From Bradyrhizobium centrolobii (GTDB taxonomy: Bacteria; Pseudomonadota; Alphaproteobacteria; Rhizobiales; Xanthobacteraceae), in NCBI RefSeq assembly GCF_001641635.1, contig NZ_LUUB01000038.1:24968-88967 (forward strand): a stretch of 64,000 nt of DNA, given 5' to 3'. Positions 8,161 through 16,718 of the stretch are shown piece after piece. The notes beneath the pieces were generated by a model. The model made no database searches, was not told the DNA's origin, and worked only from the letters and a program-made list of their open reading frames with translations. Numbering within the stretch: the first letter of the stretch is position 1; every line of letters begins with the position of its first letter. Both the position numbers and the translations under genes were made by a program.

Positions 8161-8942
8161 CGGTACCCGCCGGCAGCAACGGGCTCGTCGCGGAAGGCAT
8201 TTCGCTTGCCTTCGGCGGGCTTCAAGTGCTCAACGATGTCTCGATGACGCTGCGGCCCGGCGTGATCACCGGCTTGATCGGGCCGAACGGCGCGGGCAAG
8301 ACCAGCCTGTTCAATTGCCTCACCGGCCTCTACCACGGCCAGCGCGGCCGCAGCAGTTTTGCTGGCACGCCGCTGAACGGTCTCGGTCCCGCCCAGCGCG
8401 CCGCATGCGGCATCACCCGCAGCTTCCAGAACCTGGCGATGTGCCCGGACCTGTCGCTGCTGGAGAACGTCCTCGTTGGTCTCACCTTGAAGCGGCGATC
8501 CGGATGGTTCAGTGCCTTCGTGCCGACGCCGGCGCAGCGGGCCGAGCAGCGGGACGCCGAACGCCGCGCCATGGCTGCGTTGAACGAGCTCGGCATCGGC
8601 TCCGCCGCTCATGAAAAGCCGTCCGACCTGCCGCCGGGAACGTTGCGCCTCGCCGAGATTGCGCGCGCCATCACCAGCGAGCCCACGGCGATCCTGCTCG
8701 ATGAGCCGGCCGCCGGTCTGAACGCGGTCGAGACGCGCGACCTGACGCGCGCCCTGAAGCGCCTGATGCGGTCCGACCTCGTGCTCCTCGTCGTCGAGCA
8801 CGACATGGACCTCATCATGGAGCTCTGCGAGCACATCTATGTGCTGAACTTCGGCAGTATGATCGCGAGTGGCACGCCGGCCGAAATCCGCGCGCATCCG
8901 GACGTGATCCGTGTCTATCTCGGAGACGACGCCGATGCCTGA
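8157..8942 (+). CDS. ABC transporter ATP-binding protein (LivG-like) with degenerate signature motif
   Basis: 261 residues. Walker A is GPNGAGKTS (42-50), Walker B is AILLDEPAAGLN, and the switch histidine lies in VVEHDMDL. The signature motif, normally LSxGQ, reads LPPGT at about residues 158-162 followed by LRLAEIARA, so the conserved Ser and Gln are gone. The partner ATPase (8935-9672) has an intact LSGGEQQ, so the dimer would have one consensus and one degenerate ATP site. It energises the LivH/LivM pair. Confidence 0.9.
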   Translation: MTVPAGSNGLVAEGISLAFGGLQVLNDVSMTLRPGVITGLIGPNGAGKTSLFNCLTGLYHGQRGRSSFAGTPLNGLGPAQRAACGITRSFQNLAMCPDLSLLENVLVGLTLKRRSGWFSAFVPTPAQRAEQRDAERRAMAALNELGIGSAAHEKPSDLPPGTLRLAEIARAITSEPTAILLDEPAAGLNAVETRDLTRALKRLMRSDLVLLVVEHDMDLIMELCEHIYVLNFGSMIASGTPAEIRAHPDVIRVYLGDDADA

Positions 8943-9672
8943 GCTGTTCTCCGCGCGCGGCCTCTCGGTCCGCTACGGTGCGGCGCGCGCCGTCGAAAAC
9001 GTCGATCTTTCCGTGCCGGAGAAAGGCGTGGTGGCGCTCCTCGGCGCCAACGGCGCCGGCAAATCGTCGGTGCTCAAGGCTATCGCGGGCCTGGTGCCGG
9101 CGGAAGGCGAGATGCGCTTCGCCGGCGAAGACATAGGCGTGCTCGCCGCGCGGCAGCGTGTCCGGCGCGGCATCGTCTATGTCCCCGAGGGCCGTCAGAT
9201 CGTCGGCTCGCTCACGGTCGCCGAAAATCTTCTGCTTGGCGGCTTCTTCCTCGATGCGCGCATGCAGCGGCAGCGGCGCGATCTCATGCTGGAACTGTTT
9301 CCGGAGATCGCGAACCGCTTGAAGTCGCCGGCCTGGATGCTGAGCGGCGGCGAGCAGCAGATGCTCGCGATTGGGCGCGGCCTGATGAGCGCGCCGCGGC
9401 TGCTTCTGCTCGACGAGCCATCGCTTGGGCTGGCGCCGCTGCTGATCCGGCGCGTGTTCGAGCGCCTCGTCACGATCAAGCAGGACACCGGGCTTGCGAT
9501 CATGCTGGTCGAGCAGAATTTCCGGATGACGATAAAGGTAGCCGACGAACTCTATTTCGTCCGCAACGGCGCGATTGTGGGCCATCGCAGCGCGGCGGCT
9601 ATTGCGACCGCGGCAAGCCGGGCCGAAGTCGTGGAAGCCTATCTCGGTGCGGGCCAGCCGGCACCGGCATGA
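8935..9672 (+). CDS. ABC transporter ATP-binding protein (LivF-like)
   Basis: 245 residues. Walker A is LLGANGAGKSS, the signature is MLSGGEQQMLAIGRGL, and Walker B is LLLLDEPSLGLAP. The LivF-specific YVPEGRQIVGSLTVAENL is present. It begins inside the preceding ATPase gene with an eight-base overlap. It completes a five-component importer with the binding protein at 3342. The gap to the lactonase gene is only 12 bases, so the operon continues. Confidence 0.93.
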   Translation: MPELFSARGLSVRYGAARAVENVDLSVPEKGVVALLGANGAGKSSVLKAIAGLVPAEGEMRFAGEDIGVLAARQRVRRGIVYVPEGRQIVGSLTVAENLLLGGFFLDARMQRQRRDLMLELFPEIANRLKSPAWMLSGGEQQMLAIGRGLMSAPRLLLLDEPSLGLAPLLIRRVFERLVTIKQDTGLAIMLVEQNFRMTIKVADELYFVRNGAIVGHRSAAAIATAASRAEVVEAYLGAGQPAPA

Positions 9673-9684
9673 CGGAGTGACGAC

Positions 9685-10638
9685 ATGCGCCTCGAAGCCA
9701 GAGAGATTACGAACGGACTGGCCTTTCCCGAAGGGCCGATTGCGCTTGGCGACGGCAGCGTCATCGTCGTTGAGATCGAAGGCGGCCGGCTCACGCGGGT
9801 GCTGCCGGCGGGCCGGAAAGAGGTGATCGCGCATCTCGGCGGCGGTCCGAATGGCGCGGCGATCGGGCCGGACGGAAAATGCTACGTCTGCAACAATGGC
9901 GGCTTCTCCTGGCACAAGGACAGCCGCAACTATGCCCGTCCGACCGGCCGCGCCGAGGACTACACAACGGGCCGCATCGAGCAGGTCGACCTCGACACCG
10001 GCGCTGTCAAAACTCTCTACGACAGCTGCGGCGGCGTCCATCTGAAAGGGCCGAACGACATCGTCTTCGACGCCAACGGCGGCTTCTGGTTCACTGACCT
10101 CGGCAAGACCTATGGCCGCCTGATGGATCGCGGCGCGGTCTATTATGCGCGCACCGACGGCTCCATGATCCGGGAGGCGATCTTTCCGATCATGACGCCG
10201 AACGGCATCGGGCTGTCGCCGGATGGACGCACGCTCTACGTCTCCGAGACCGAGACCAGCCGGATCTGGAGCTATCCGATCACGGGCGAGGGCGAGGTTG
10301 CGAAGGAGCCGTGGCCTTCGCCCAATGGCGGCAGGCTGCTGCACGGCCTGCCCGGCTACCAGCGTTTCGATTCGCTCGCGGTGGAGGAGAACGGCAATAT
10401 CTGCGTCGCGACGCTGGTGCGCGGCGGGATCAGCGTATTCTCGCCGGACGGTGATCTCGTGGAATTCCACGAGGCCGACGAGGTCTACTGCACCAACATC
10501 TGCTTTGGCGGCGCGGACATGCGCACCGCCTTCATCACGCTCTCCGGCACCGGTCGGCTGGTTGCGGTGGATTGGCCAAGGCCGGGGCTCGCGCTCAACG
10601 ACCCCCGCACCGCGCGCCGGCGTCAGGCCTCTGCCTAG
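9685..10638 (+). CDS. SMP-30/gluconolactonase-family protein
   Basis: 317 residues, a six-bladed beta-propeller lactonase. FPEGP near residue 16 supplies the metal-binding Glu; KGPNDIVFDANGGFWFTD and PNGIGLSPDGRTLYVSET carry the conserved Asn and Asp metal ligands. Family members hydrolyse sugar or hydroxy-acid lactones. As the last gene of the importer/dehydrogenase operon it may open a lactone formed by the SDR, which would fit sugar-acid catabolism. Its TAG shares the four bases CTAG with the convergent M20 gene's TAG. Confidence 0.88.
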   Translation: MRLEAREITNGLAFPEGPIALGDGSVIVVEIEGGRLTRVLPAGRKEVIAHLGGGPNGAAIGPDGKCYVCNNGGFSWHKDSRNYARPTGRAEDYTTGRIEQVDLDTGAVKTLYDSCGGVHLKGPNDIVFDANGGFWFTDLGKTYGRLMDRGAVYYARTDGSMIREAIFPIMTPNGIGLSPDGRTLYVSETETSRIWSYPITGEGEVAKEPWPSPNGGRLLHGLPGYQRFDSLAVEENGNICVATLVRGGISVFSPDGDLVEFHEADEVYCTNICFGGADMRTAFITLSGTGRLVAVDWPRPGLALNDPRTARRRQASA

Positions 10639-11867
10639 CCGCCGAGAATGCGCCGGCAGGCGTCGACAAAGACCTGTGCGCCGGTGACGATATCGGCGTC
10701 GGCGGTGTTTTCGGTCCAATGGTGGCTGATGCCGCCGATCGAGGGCACGAACAGCATGCCCGCGGGCATGATGGTTGCGAGCATCTGCGCATCGTGACCG
10801 GCGCCGCTCGGCATGCGGAGCGAGCGTCCGTCCGCAACGGCCTTGCTTGCCGCCTCGATCGCATCCTGGAAGCGGGAATCCATCATGGCGGGAGCGCCGG
10901 TGCGGATTCGCTCCACGGTCACGGTGCAGGGGCCCTTCGCGTTGACCTCGTCCGCCATCGTCCGCAGCAGTTCCTCCAGCCGCACGATCACGGCCGGGTT
11001 GTCGTCGCGGATCTGGAACAGCATTTCGGCGGCGCCCGGAATGATGCTCGGCGCACCCGGATCGAGCGTGATCCGGCCGGTCGTCCAGACCGTGCGCGGT
11101 CCGCACGCGGCCGGAAAACGCTCATCGATCGCCACGCAGAATTTTGCCAGCGCGAGGCCCGCATCCTTGCGCGCCACCATGCGGGTGGTGCCGGCGTGGT
11201 TCTGTTCGCCGGCGAAATCGATGCGGTATTGCCAGATGCCGACGATGGAGGTCACGACGCCGATCGCGAGGCGACCGCTTTCAAGCGTATCGCCTTGCTC
11301 GATATGCGCCTCCAGATATCCGACGTGCCGCCCCTTCTCGGCGGTGACGCGCGCGCGTCCGGCGAGACCCATGTCGCTGAGTGCCTCGCGCATCGTCCGG
11401 CCGCTGGTGCGATCGCGCGCGGCGTCGACGTCGGCCTCGGTCACCTGCCCGACATAGGAGCGCGAGCCGAGGAAATGACCGAAATGTCCTTCCTCATCGC
11501 ACCAGGCGGCAACCTCGACCGCGCCTTTGAGCGAGGGATCGGAATTGAGCACGCGCGCGGCTTCAAGCGCATAGACGACGCCGAGCGGACCGTCGAGCCA
11601 GCCGGCGTAGTTCTGGCTTTCCAGATGCGATCCCGCAAGCAGCTTCGGCCCGACTCTTGCGCTGGTGCCGAAGACGTTGCCGATGCCGTCGATCGCTGCC
11701 GTGAGGCCCGCCTCGGGCAGCTTCTGCACCAGCCATTCCAGCGACTGCTTGTGCGGTTCGGAGAAGGTCGGCTTGTGCACGCCTGTCTTGTAGGCGCCGA
11801 TGGCGCGCAACGCGTTGAGATCGGCGAGAACCCGCTCGCCATTGGCGCGCAACTGTGTGTCAGGCAT
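10635..11867 (-). CDS. M20-family Zn-dependent amidohydrolase (carbamoylase/allantoate hydrolase type)
   Basis: 410 residues. Di-metal ligands are visible at His81 (GSHLESQNYAG), Asp92 (WLDGPLGV), Glu125/126 (WCDEEGHFG), a histidine in EAHIEQG and one in SGAGHDAQML. This architecture matches N-carbamoyl-L-amino-acid hydrolase, beta-ureidopropionase and allantoate amidohydrolase. The ATG at 11867 overlaps the ATPase stop by eight bases, so it is the last gene of the leftward run hutF-hutC-SBP-permease-ATPase-M20. It probably hydrolyses an N-acyl or N-carbamoyl compound brought in by the importer. A role on N-formyl-glutamate is possible but unproven. Confidence 0.9.
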   Translation of the reverse strand: MPDTQLRANGERVLADLNALRAIGAYKTGVHKPTFSEPHKQSLEWLVQKLPEAGLTAAIDGIGNVFGTSARVGPKLLAGSHLESQNYAGWLDGPLGVVYALEAARVLNSDPSLKGAVEVAAWCDEEGHFGHFLGSRSYVGQVTEADVDAARDRTSGRTMREALSDMGLAGRARVTAEKGRHVGYLEAHIEQGDTLESGRLAIGVVTSIVGIWQYRIDFAGEQNHAGTTRMVARKDAGLALAKFCVAIDERFPAACGPRTVWTTGRITLDPGAPSIIPGAAEMLFQIRDDNPAVIVRLEELLRTMADEVNAKGPCTVTVERIRTGAPAMMDSRFQDAIEAASKAVADGRSLRMPSGAGHDAQMLATIMPAGMLFVPSIGGISHHWTENTADADIVTGAQVFVDACRRILGG

Positions 11868-12645
11868 GTTCGGCAACCTTCAACGCCTCGGTGCGGATTT
11901 CCTCGACCAGCCGCTCCTTCAGCCGGACGAATTCGGGCGTGGTCTTGATCTTGTAGGAGCGCGGATGCGGCAGGTCCACCGCAATCTCGGCCTTGATGCG
12001 CCCGGGACGCGCGCTCATGACGATGACGCGGCTGCCGAGAAAGATCGCCTCCTCGATGTCGTGCGTGACGAACAGCACGGTCTTCTGGTCGCGCTCCCAG
12101 ATCCCGAGCAGCATCTCCTGCATCAGTGCGCGGGTCTGGTTGTCCAGCGCGCCGAAAGGCTCGTCGAGCAGCAGGATCTTTGGATCGTTGGCGAGCGCGC
12201 GGGCGATCGCCGTGCGCTGCTGCATGCCGCCGGAGAGTTGCTTCGGCCAGTGGTTCTCGAAGCCGGCGAGGCCAACTTGGCGGATGAATGCATCCGCGAT
12301 CTTGTGGCGCTCTCCTTGCGGAACGCCACGCTCGCGCAGGCCGAAGGCGATGTTTTCGCGCACGGTCAGCCAAGGAAATAGCGTGTAGGACTGAAACACC
12401 ATGCCGCGATCGGCGCCGGGGCCGGTCACCTCGCGCGCGTCGAGCGTAACACGCCCGCTGGTCGGGCGGTCGAGGCCGGCGACGATGCGAAGGAGTGTGG
12501 ACTTGCCACAACCGGAAGGGCCGAGGATGGTGACGAAGTCGTTGTTGCCGATGATGAGGTCAGTCGGCTCCAGCGCCTTGGTCGGCGCGTTGCCGTGGCG
12601 CGCGGGAAAGGTTCGCGAGACCTGCTCGATCTTCAGCGTCGTCAT
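11860..12645 (-). CDS. ABC transporter ATP-binding protein, nitrate/sulfonate/taurine type
   Basis: 261 residues, SsuB/TauB-like. Walker A is GPSGCGKST, the signature is LSGGMQQRTAIARAL, Walker B is ILLLDEPFGALD, and the switch is FVTHDIEEA. The ATG at 12645 gives a four-base ATGA overlap with the permease stop and is preferred over one at 12657. It powers uptake through the permease at 12642-13415. Confidence 0.93.
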   Translation of the reverse strand: MTTLKIEQVSRTFPARHGNAPTKALEPTDLIIGNNDFVTILGPSGCGKSTLLRIVAGLDRPTSGRVTLDAREVTGPGADRGMVFQSYTLFPWLTVRENIAFGLRERGVPQGERHKIADAFIRQVGLAGFENHWPKQLSGGMQQRTAIARALANDPKILLLDEPFGALDNQTRALMQEMLLGIWERDQKTVLFVTHDIEEAIFLGSRVIVMSARPGRIKAEIAVDLPHPRSYKIKTTPEFVRLKERLVEEIRTEALKVAEHA

Positions 12646-13415
12646 GCGAGCTTCCACGGAAACAGCCAGGCGTTGAACGCCTTGAACAGGAAGTCGGAGA
12701 TAAGGCCGATCAATCCGATCACGATGATGCCGAAGATGATCTGGCCGGTGTTAAGCAGTGCCTGGCTGTCGGTGATCATGTGGCCGATGCCGGAGGACGA
12801 GCCGATCAACTCGGCGACGATGACGTAAGTCCAGGCCCAGCCCAGCACCAGCCGCAGGATTTCGGCGATCTCGGGCGCGGAGGAGGGAAGCAGCACCCGG
12901 CGGATGATGCCGCGGTCGCCGGCCCCGAGCGTATAGGCCGCCTCGACCAGATCGCGCCGCGTGGCGCCCACGGTCACCGCGACCATCAGGATGACCTGGA
13001 ACACCGAGCCGATGAAGATGACGAGCAGCTTTTGCAGTTCGCCAATGCCGGCCCACAGGATCAGGAGCGGAATGAAGGCGGAAGCGGGCAGGTAGCGCGC
13101 GAAGGAGACGAACGGTTCGAGGAACGCTTCGACCGGCTTGTAGGCGCCCATCAGCACGCCGAGCGGCACCGCGATGACCGCTGCCAGCGCAAAGCCGCCG
13201 ACCACGCGCCAGATCGTCATGCCGATGTCGAACAGGAAGCCGTGCTGGGTCAGGAGATCAACACCTTCCTGCACCATCGTCAGCGGGTTGGCGAGAAAGG
13301 TTTTTGACACATGGCCGCCGAAAGTCGCCCAGGACCAGAGGGCAACGAACAGCACGAAGAACGCAAGGCCATAGGCCGCGCGCCGCTTCGATGTCACGGG
13401 ATCCAGGGGACGCAT
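12642..13415 (-). CDS. ABC transporter permease, nitrate/sulfonate/taurine type
   Basis: 257 residues and about six membrane segments. The cytoplasmic EAA loop reads EAAYTLGAGDRGIIRRVLLP, typical of SsuC/TauC permeases. I used the ATG at 13415; a TTG one codon earlier is possible. It lies between its binding-protein gene (77 bases upstream, with a strong hairpin in the gap) and its ATPase gene (overlapping). Ligand unknown. Confidence 0.92.
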   Translation of the reverse strand: MRPLDPVTSKRRAAYGLAFFVLFVALWSWATFGGHVSKTFLANPLTMVQEGVDLLTQHGFLFDIGMTIWRVVGGFALAAVIAVPLGVLMGAYKPVEAFLEPFVSFARYLPASAFIPLLILWAGIGELQKLLVIFIGSVFQVILMVAVTVGATRRDLVEAAYTLGAGDRGIIRRVLLPSSAPEIAEILRLVLGWAWTYVIVAELIGSSSGIGHMITDSQALLNTGQIIFGIIVIGLIGLISDFLFKAFNAWLFPWKLA

Positions 13416-13450
13416 CAAACGATCTATCCGGGCAGTAGCTTAACTCATGC

Positions 13451-13478
13451 GCCGGTCCCGCCGCGAAGCGGGACCGGC
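13451..13478 (-). terminator. Intercistronic hairpin after the binding-protein gene
   Basis: An 11-bp perfect stem GCCGGTCCCGC / GCGGGACCGGC with a 6-nt loop lies 15 bases after the stop of the binding-protein gene and ahead of the permease start. No T-run follows on the transcribed strand. It is more likely a 3' stabiliser or partial terminator giving excess binding protein than a full stop. Confidence 0.6.
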
Positions 13479-13492
13479 AGTTCCTGGGCAGT

Positions 13493-14437
13493 TTACTTGA
13501 TGTAGCTCGCGTTGAAGAGGTCTTCGACCTTCGGCGCGGCCTTGATGATGCCGATCTCGAGCAGGAGGTCGGCAGCGTCCTTGTTGAAGGTCAGGAAATC
13601 GCCGGCGAAGAATTTCTGGTTCGCAGCCTTGTCCTGCCAGCGCAGATATTTTGCCGAGTTGCCGAACTGCTCGCCGGTCTGCTTCACGTCAGCGCCCATG
13701 ATCTCGTAGGCCTTGGCCTGATCCTTGGCGATCATGTCCAGCGCTTCGAAATAGCCGTCGGCGAGCGCCTTGGCTGCCTTCGGATTGTCGGTGAGGAATT
13801 TCGGGGTGCAGCCGAAGGTATCCATGACCATCGGGTAGTCGAGCGTGGTCGCGATGATCTTGCCCTTGTCGGGCGCGGCGCGCACGGTCGACAGATACGG
13901 CTCATAGGTCATCGCGGCATCGTTCTGGCCGGAGACGAAAGCCTGCGCGGCGGCGGCCGGCTCGAGGTTCACGACGGTCACGTCCTTAACCGACAGCCCG
14001 TTCTTCTTGAGCATCCAGGCCAGCGCGAAATAGGGCGATGTGCCGGGCGCGGAGGCCGCCACCGTCTTGCCCTTCAGATCCTTGATCGCGGCGATGTCGT
14101 TGCGCACGGCCATGCCGTCGGCGCCATAGCTCTTGTCGAGCTGGAAGATCTGCTTGGTGGTGACGCCGTTGGCGTTCCAGGAGATCCAAGTCTCGACGGT
14201 GGTTGCCGCGCACTGGATATCACCCGAGGCGATGGCGAGGTGGCGGTCCTTCTGCGGGATCTTCTTCAGCGTCACGTCGAGGCCGTTCTTCTTGAAGATG
14301 CCGGCCTCTTTCGCGAGCGTGAGCGGCGCAAAACCAGTCCAGCCGGAGATGCCGACGCCGACCTTGACGTCGTCGGCGAGCGCCGGGCTGAACACTGCGA
14401 GGGCAATGATTGTCGCGAATACCTTTGAACTACGCAT
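13493..14437 (-). CDS. ABC transporter substrate-binding protein, NMT1/SsuA-like
   Basis: 314 residues. MRSSKVFATIIALAVFSPALA is a Sec signal peptide, and the mature protein starts DDVKVGVGISGWTGFAPL, the usual first strand of nitrate/taurine/thiamine-precursor binding proteins. ECAATTVETW-like sequence (QCAATTVETWIS) and LKGKTVAASAPGTSPYFALAW follow. AGAGGA precedes the chosen ATG. It lies 113 bases after hutC on the same strand, so it may share hutF-hutC transcription or have its own promoter in that gap. It is related in type to the truncated protein at the left edge of the window. Confidence 0.92.
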   Translation of the reverse strand: MRSSKVFATIIALAVFSPALADDVKVGVGISGWTGFAPLTLAKEAGIFKKNGLDVTLKKIPQKDRHLAIASGDIQCAATTVETWISWNANGVTTKQIFQLDKSYGADGMAVRNDIAAIKDLKGKTVAASAPGTSPYFALAWMLKKNGLSVKDVTVVNLEPAAAAQAFVSGQNDAAMTYEPYLSTVRAAPDKGKIIATTLDYPMVMDTFGCTPKFLTDNPKAAKALADGYFEALDMIAKDQAKAYEIMGADVKQTGEQFGNSAKYLRWQDKAANQKFFAGDFLTFNKDAADLLLEIGIIKAAPKVEDLFNASYIK

Positions 14438-14550
14438 GATTGTCGTCCTCTTGCGATCGATGGATTGACGTCCTGTTGATCTCTTTGTCGGTCCGAATTG
14501 TTTGAACCGTTGCCCGAAGCGTTGCACGAATTGTGCCGACATCGTCTCTC

Positions 14551-15279
14551 TCAGCCTCCCTTGAATCGGGCGACAAGGCGGTGAGAGTCACCAGGATAGA
14601 GCAGGCGCACGGCGGTGATCGTGCGTGCGCTGCGCCACGTATAGCGGTCGATCACGAGGCAGGGCGCGCCGACGGCGATGTCGAGCGCCTCCGCCGTGCG
14701 ATCGTCCGCAACAATGGCGCTGATCGTGTGCTCGGCTTCTGTCCATGGGACATGATGAAGCAGCCATGAGCCCGGCGGCTCGCGCGCAAAATCCGCGCTC
14801 GCGGCTTCGGGCACGGAGGAGAGATCGATCAGCCTGTCCTCGACCGCAAAAGGCACGTCGTCGGCGCTGTGCCGGCAGGCAATCGCGATCACCTTGCCGG
14901 CCGTTTTCACGCCGAGCCGGTCGCGGTCGGCGGCGGTCGCCGCGCGCAGCTTGCGATGGATCAGCTCGTAGCCATAGCTGCGGCCGAGCGCGGTGATCTC
15001 GGCGCGCATGTCGGCGATCTTGAGCACGGCGGACATGTGTTGCGGCCGGCGCACGAAGGAGCCGGCGCGGCGCCGTCGCTCGATCAGGTCGGCCTGCGCG
15101 AGCTCGGACAGCGCCTTGTTCACCGTCATGCGCGAGCAGCCATAGCGCGCCATCAACTGGTGCTCGAAGGGGATGCGGTGCCCCGGCGGCCATTCGCCGG
15201 TCAATATCCGCTTCTCGATGTCGGCCCGGATCCGCTTGTAGAGCGTCGGCTTGTCGGCAGCATTGGTGGCGAGGCTCAT
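14551..15279 (-). CDS. hutC: Histidine utilisation repressor HutC (GntR/UTRA)
   Basis: 242 residues. The N-terminal winged helix contains FEHQLMARYGCSRMTVNKAL and the C-terminal UTRA ligand domain ends RYTWRSARTITAVRLLYPG, closely following HutC proteins. HutC represses hut genes and is released by urocanate or formimino-glutamate. The ATG at 15279 overlaps the hutF stop by four bases (ATGA). Two overlapping palindromes between hutF and hutI are likely binding sites. The ABC/M20 genes downstream on the same strand could fall under the same control. Confidence 0.94.
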   Translation of the reverse strand: MSLATNAADKPTLYKRIRADIEKRILTGEWPPGHRIPFEHQLMARYGCSRMTVNKALSELAQADLIERRRRAGSFVRRPQHMSAVLKIADMRAEITALGRSYGYELIHRKLRAATAADRDRLGVKTAGKVIAIACRHSADDVPFAVEDRLIDLSSVPEAASADFAREPPGSWLLHHVPWTEAEHTISAIVADDRTAEALDIAVGAPCLVIDRYTWRSARTITAVRLLYPGDSHRLVARFKGG

Positions 15280-16634
15280 GCGACGAGCCTCCGCACGGCT
15301 GCGTTGAATTGCTCCCGTGCCCTGGCGCGCAGCCCGTGCTGCCCACCCTCGACGACCTTGTTGCCGCCGGCCCAGACGCAATCGATCGCGCCGCTGCCGG
15401 CCGCAAAGATCCAGCCGTCGATGACGGCATCGCGTGAACGTCCCGCCAGCGACGGATGCGCGGTGTCGAGCGTGACGATATCGGCACGCGCCCCGGGCGC
15501 GAGGCCGACGGATTTCTGCGCCAGCGCCTGCGCGCCGCCTGCAAGCGCGTGATCGAACAGCGCGCGCCCCGTCGACGTACCTGCGCCGCCCGACAGGACA
15601 TTGCGCTCGCGATGCCTGAGCCGCTGGCCATATTCGAGCTGACGCAGCTCGTCGGCGACGCCGACCAGCACGTTGGAATCAGTGCCGACGCCGAACGCGC
15701 CGCCGGCGTCGAGGAATTCGCGGGCGGGAAAGATGCCGTCGCCGAGACTGGCTTCGGTCACCGGGCAGAGGCCGGCCACCGCGCCGGTCCTGGCGAATGC
15801 GGTGACCTCTTCGTTCGTCGTGTGGGTTGCATGGATGAGGCACCAGCGTTGATCGACGGGCGCGTGCTCCAGCAGCCATTGCACCGGCCGCCGGTCCGAC
15901 CAGGCCAGGCAATCCTCGACCTCCTTGATCTGCTCGCCGGCGTGAATATGCACGGGACCGCCGTCCGCGAGCGGAATGATCGCCGCGAGCTCGTCTGGCG
16001 TCACGGCGCGCAGGCTGTGCGGCGCGATGCCGATATTGGCGCCAGGCAAGGTGCTGATCGCCTTGTGCGAGGCAGCCGTCAGCGCCGCAAACTTATCGAC
16101 CGAGCAGATGAAGCGACGCTGCCCGGCATGCGGTGCCGCGCCGCCAAAGGAGCCGTGCGCATAAAAGCTCGGCAGCAGCGTCAGCCCGATGCCTGAGGCT
16201 TCGGCAGCTTGCGCGATGCGCGCGGCCATCTCGGCGATATCAGCGTAAGGCGCGCCGTCGTGGTCATGGTGCAGGTAATGGAATTCGCCGACGCGGGTAA
16301 AACCCTGTTCCAGCATCTCGACATAAAGCAGCCTCGCGACGGCGGTGACGTCGTCCGGCCTCATCGCGAGCGCGAAACGATACATCGTCTCGCGCCAGGT
16401 CCAGAATGTATCGGTGGAGTCGCCGCGCAGCTCGGCCAATCCTGCCATGCCGCGCTGAAACGCATGGCTGTGCAGGCTTGCCAGACCCGGAAGCGCAATC
16501 TGGTGGCGTTCGTCGCCCGCGGCCGGCGCTACGCCCGGCGTCACTGCGGCAATCGCGCCGGCAGTGACAACCACCTGCACGTCATTGGCCCAGCCCGAAG
16601 GCAGCAGCGCGGAGGCGAAATGCAGTCGTGTCAT
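15276..16634 (-). CDS. hutF: Formimidoylglutamate deiminase HutF
   Basis: 452 residues of the amidohydrolase superfamily. Metal-site residues are His55 and His57 ([10 protein letters not shown]), a His in VHIHAGEQ, a His in LIHATHT and Asp in [10 protein letters not shown]. HutF converts N-formimino-L-glutamate to N-formyl-L-glutamate plus ammonia, committing the cell to the five-step histidine pathway that needs HutG (formylglutamate deformylase) next. No hutG is visible in this window. It is divergent from hutI across an 84-bp promoter and is followed by hutC in the same operon. Confidence 0.95.
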   Translation of the reverse strand: MTRLHFASALLPSGWANDVQVVVTAGAIAAVTPGVAPAAGDERHQIALPGLASLHSHAFQRGMAGLAELRGDSTDTFWTWRETMYRFALAMRPDDVTAVARLLYVEMLEQGFTRVGEFHYLHHDHDGAPYADIAEMAARIAQAAEASGIGLTLLPSFYAHGSFGGAAPHAGQRRFICSVDKFAALTAASHKAISTLPGANIGIAPHSLRAVTPDELAAIIPLADGGPVHIHAGEQIKEVEDCLAWSDRRPVQWLLEHAPVDQRWCLIHATHTTNEEVTAFARTGAVAGLCPVTEASLGDGIFPAREFLDAGGAFGVGTDSNVLVGVADELRQLEYGQRLRHRERNVLSGGAGTSTGRALFDHALAGGAQALAQKSVGLAPGARADIVTLDTAHPSLAGRSRDAVIDGWIFAAGSGAIDCVWAGGNKVVEGGQHGLRARAREQFNAAVRRLVA

Positions 16635-16669
16635 GTTTCCATGCCGGCTGGACAGAACCGCGCCACGAT

Positions 16670-16691
16670 TATATGTCTAGACATATATGTC
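16670..16691. promoter_or_regulatory. Probable HutC operator in the hutF/hutI divergent promoter
   Basis: A perfect 18-bp palindrome TATATGTCTAGACATATA (16670-16687) overlaps a second perfect 12-bp palindrome GACATATATGTC (16680-16691). The half-site is ATGTC/GACAT. It is the only AT-rich patch in the 84 bases between the divergent starts, as expected for a site governing both hutFC and hutIHU. Confidence 0.78.
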
Positions 16692-16718
16692 AAGCATCCC
16701 ACGGCGAGGGACCACCGC

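Noticed and set aside
8815..11106. Long leftward open frame of 763 codons
   Set aside because: Antisense to the LivF-like and lactonase genes; no recognisable motif or ribosome-binding site.
13451..13478. Full rho-independent terminator
   Set aside because: No T-run follows the stem on the transcribed strand; kept only as an intercistronic hairpin.
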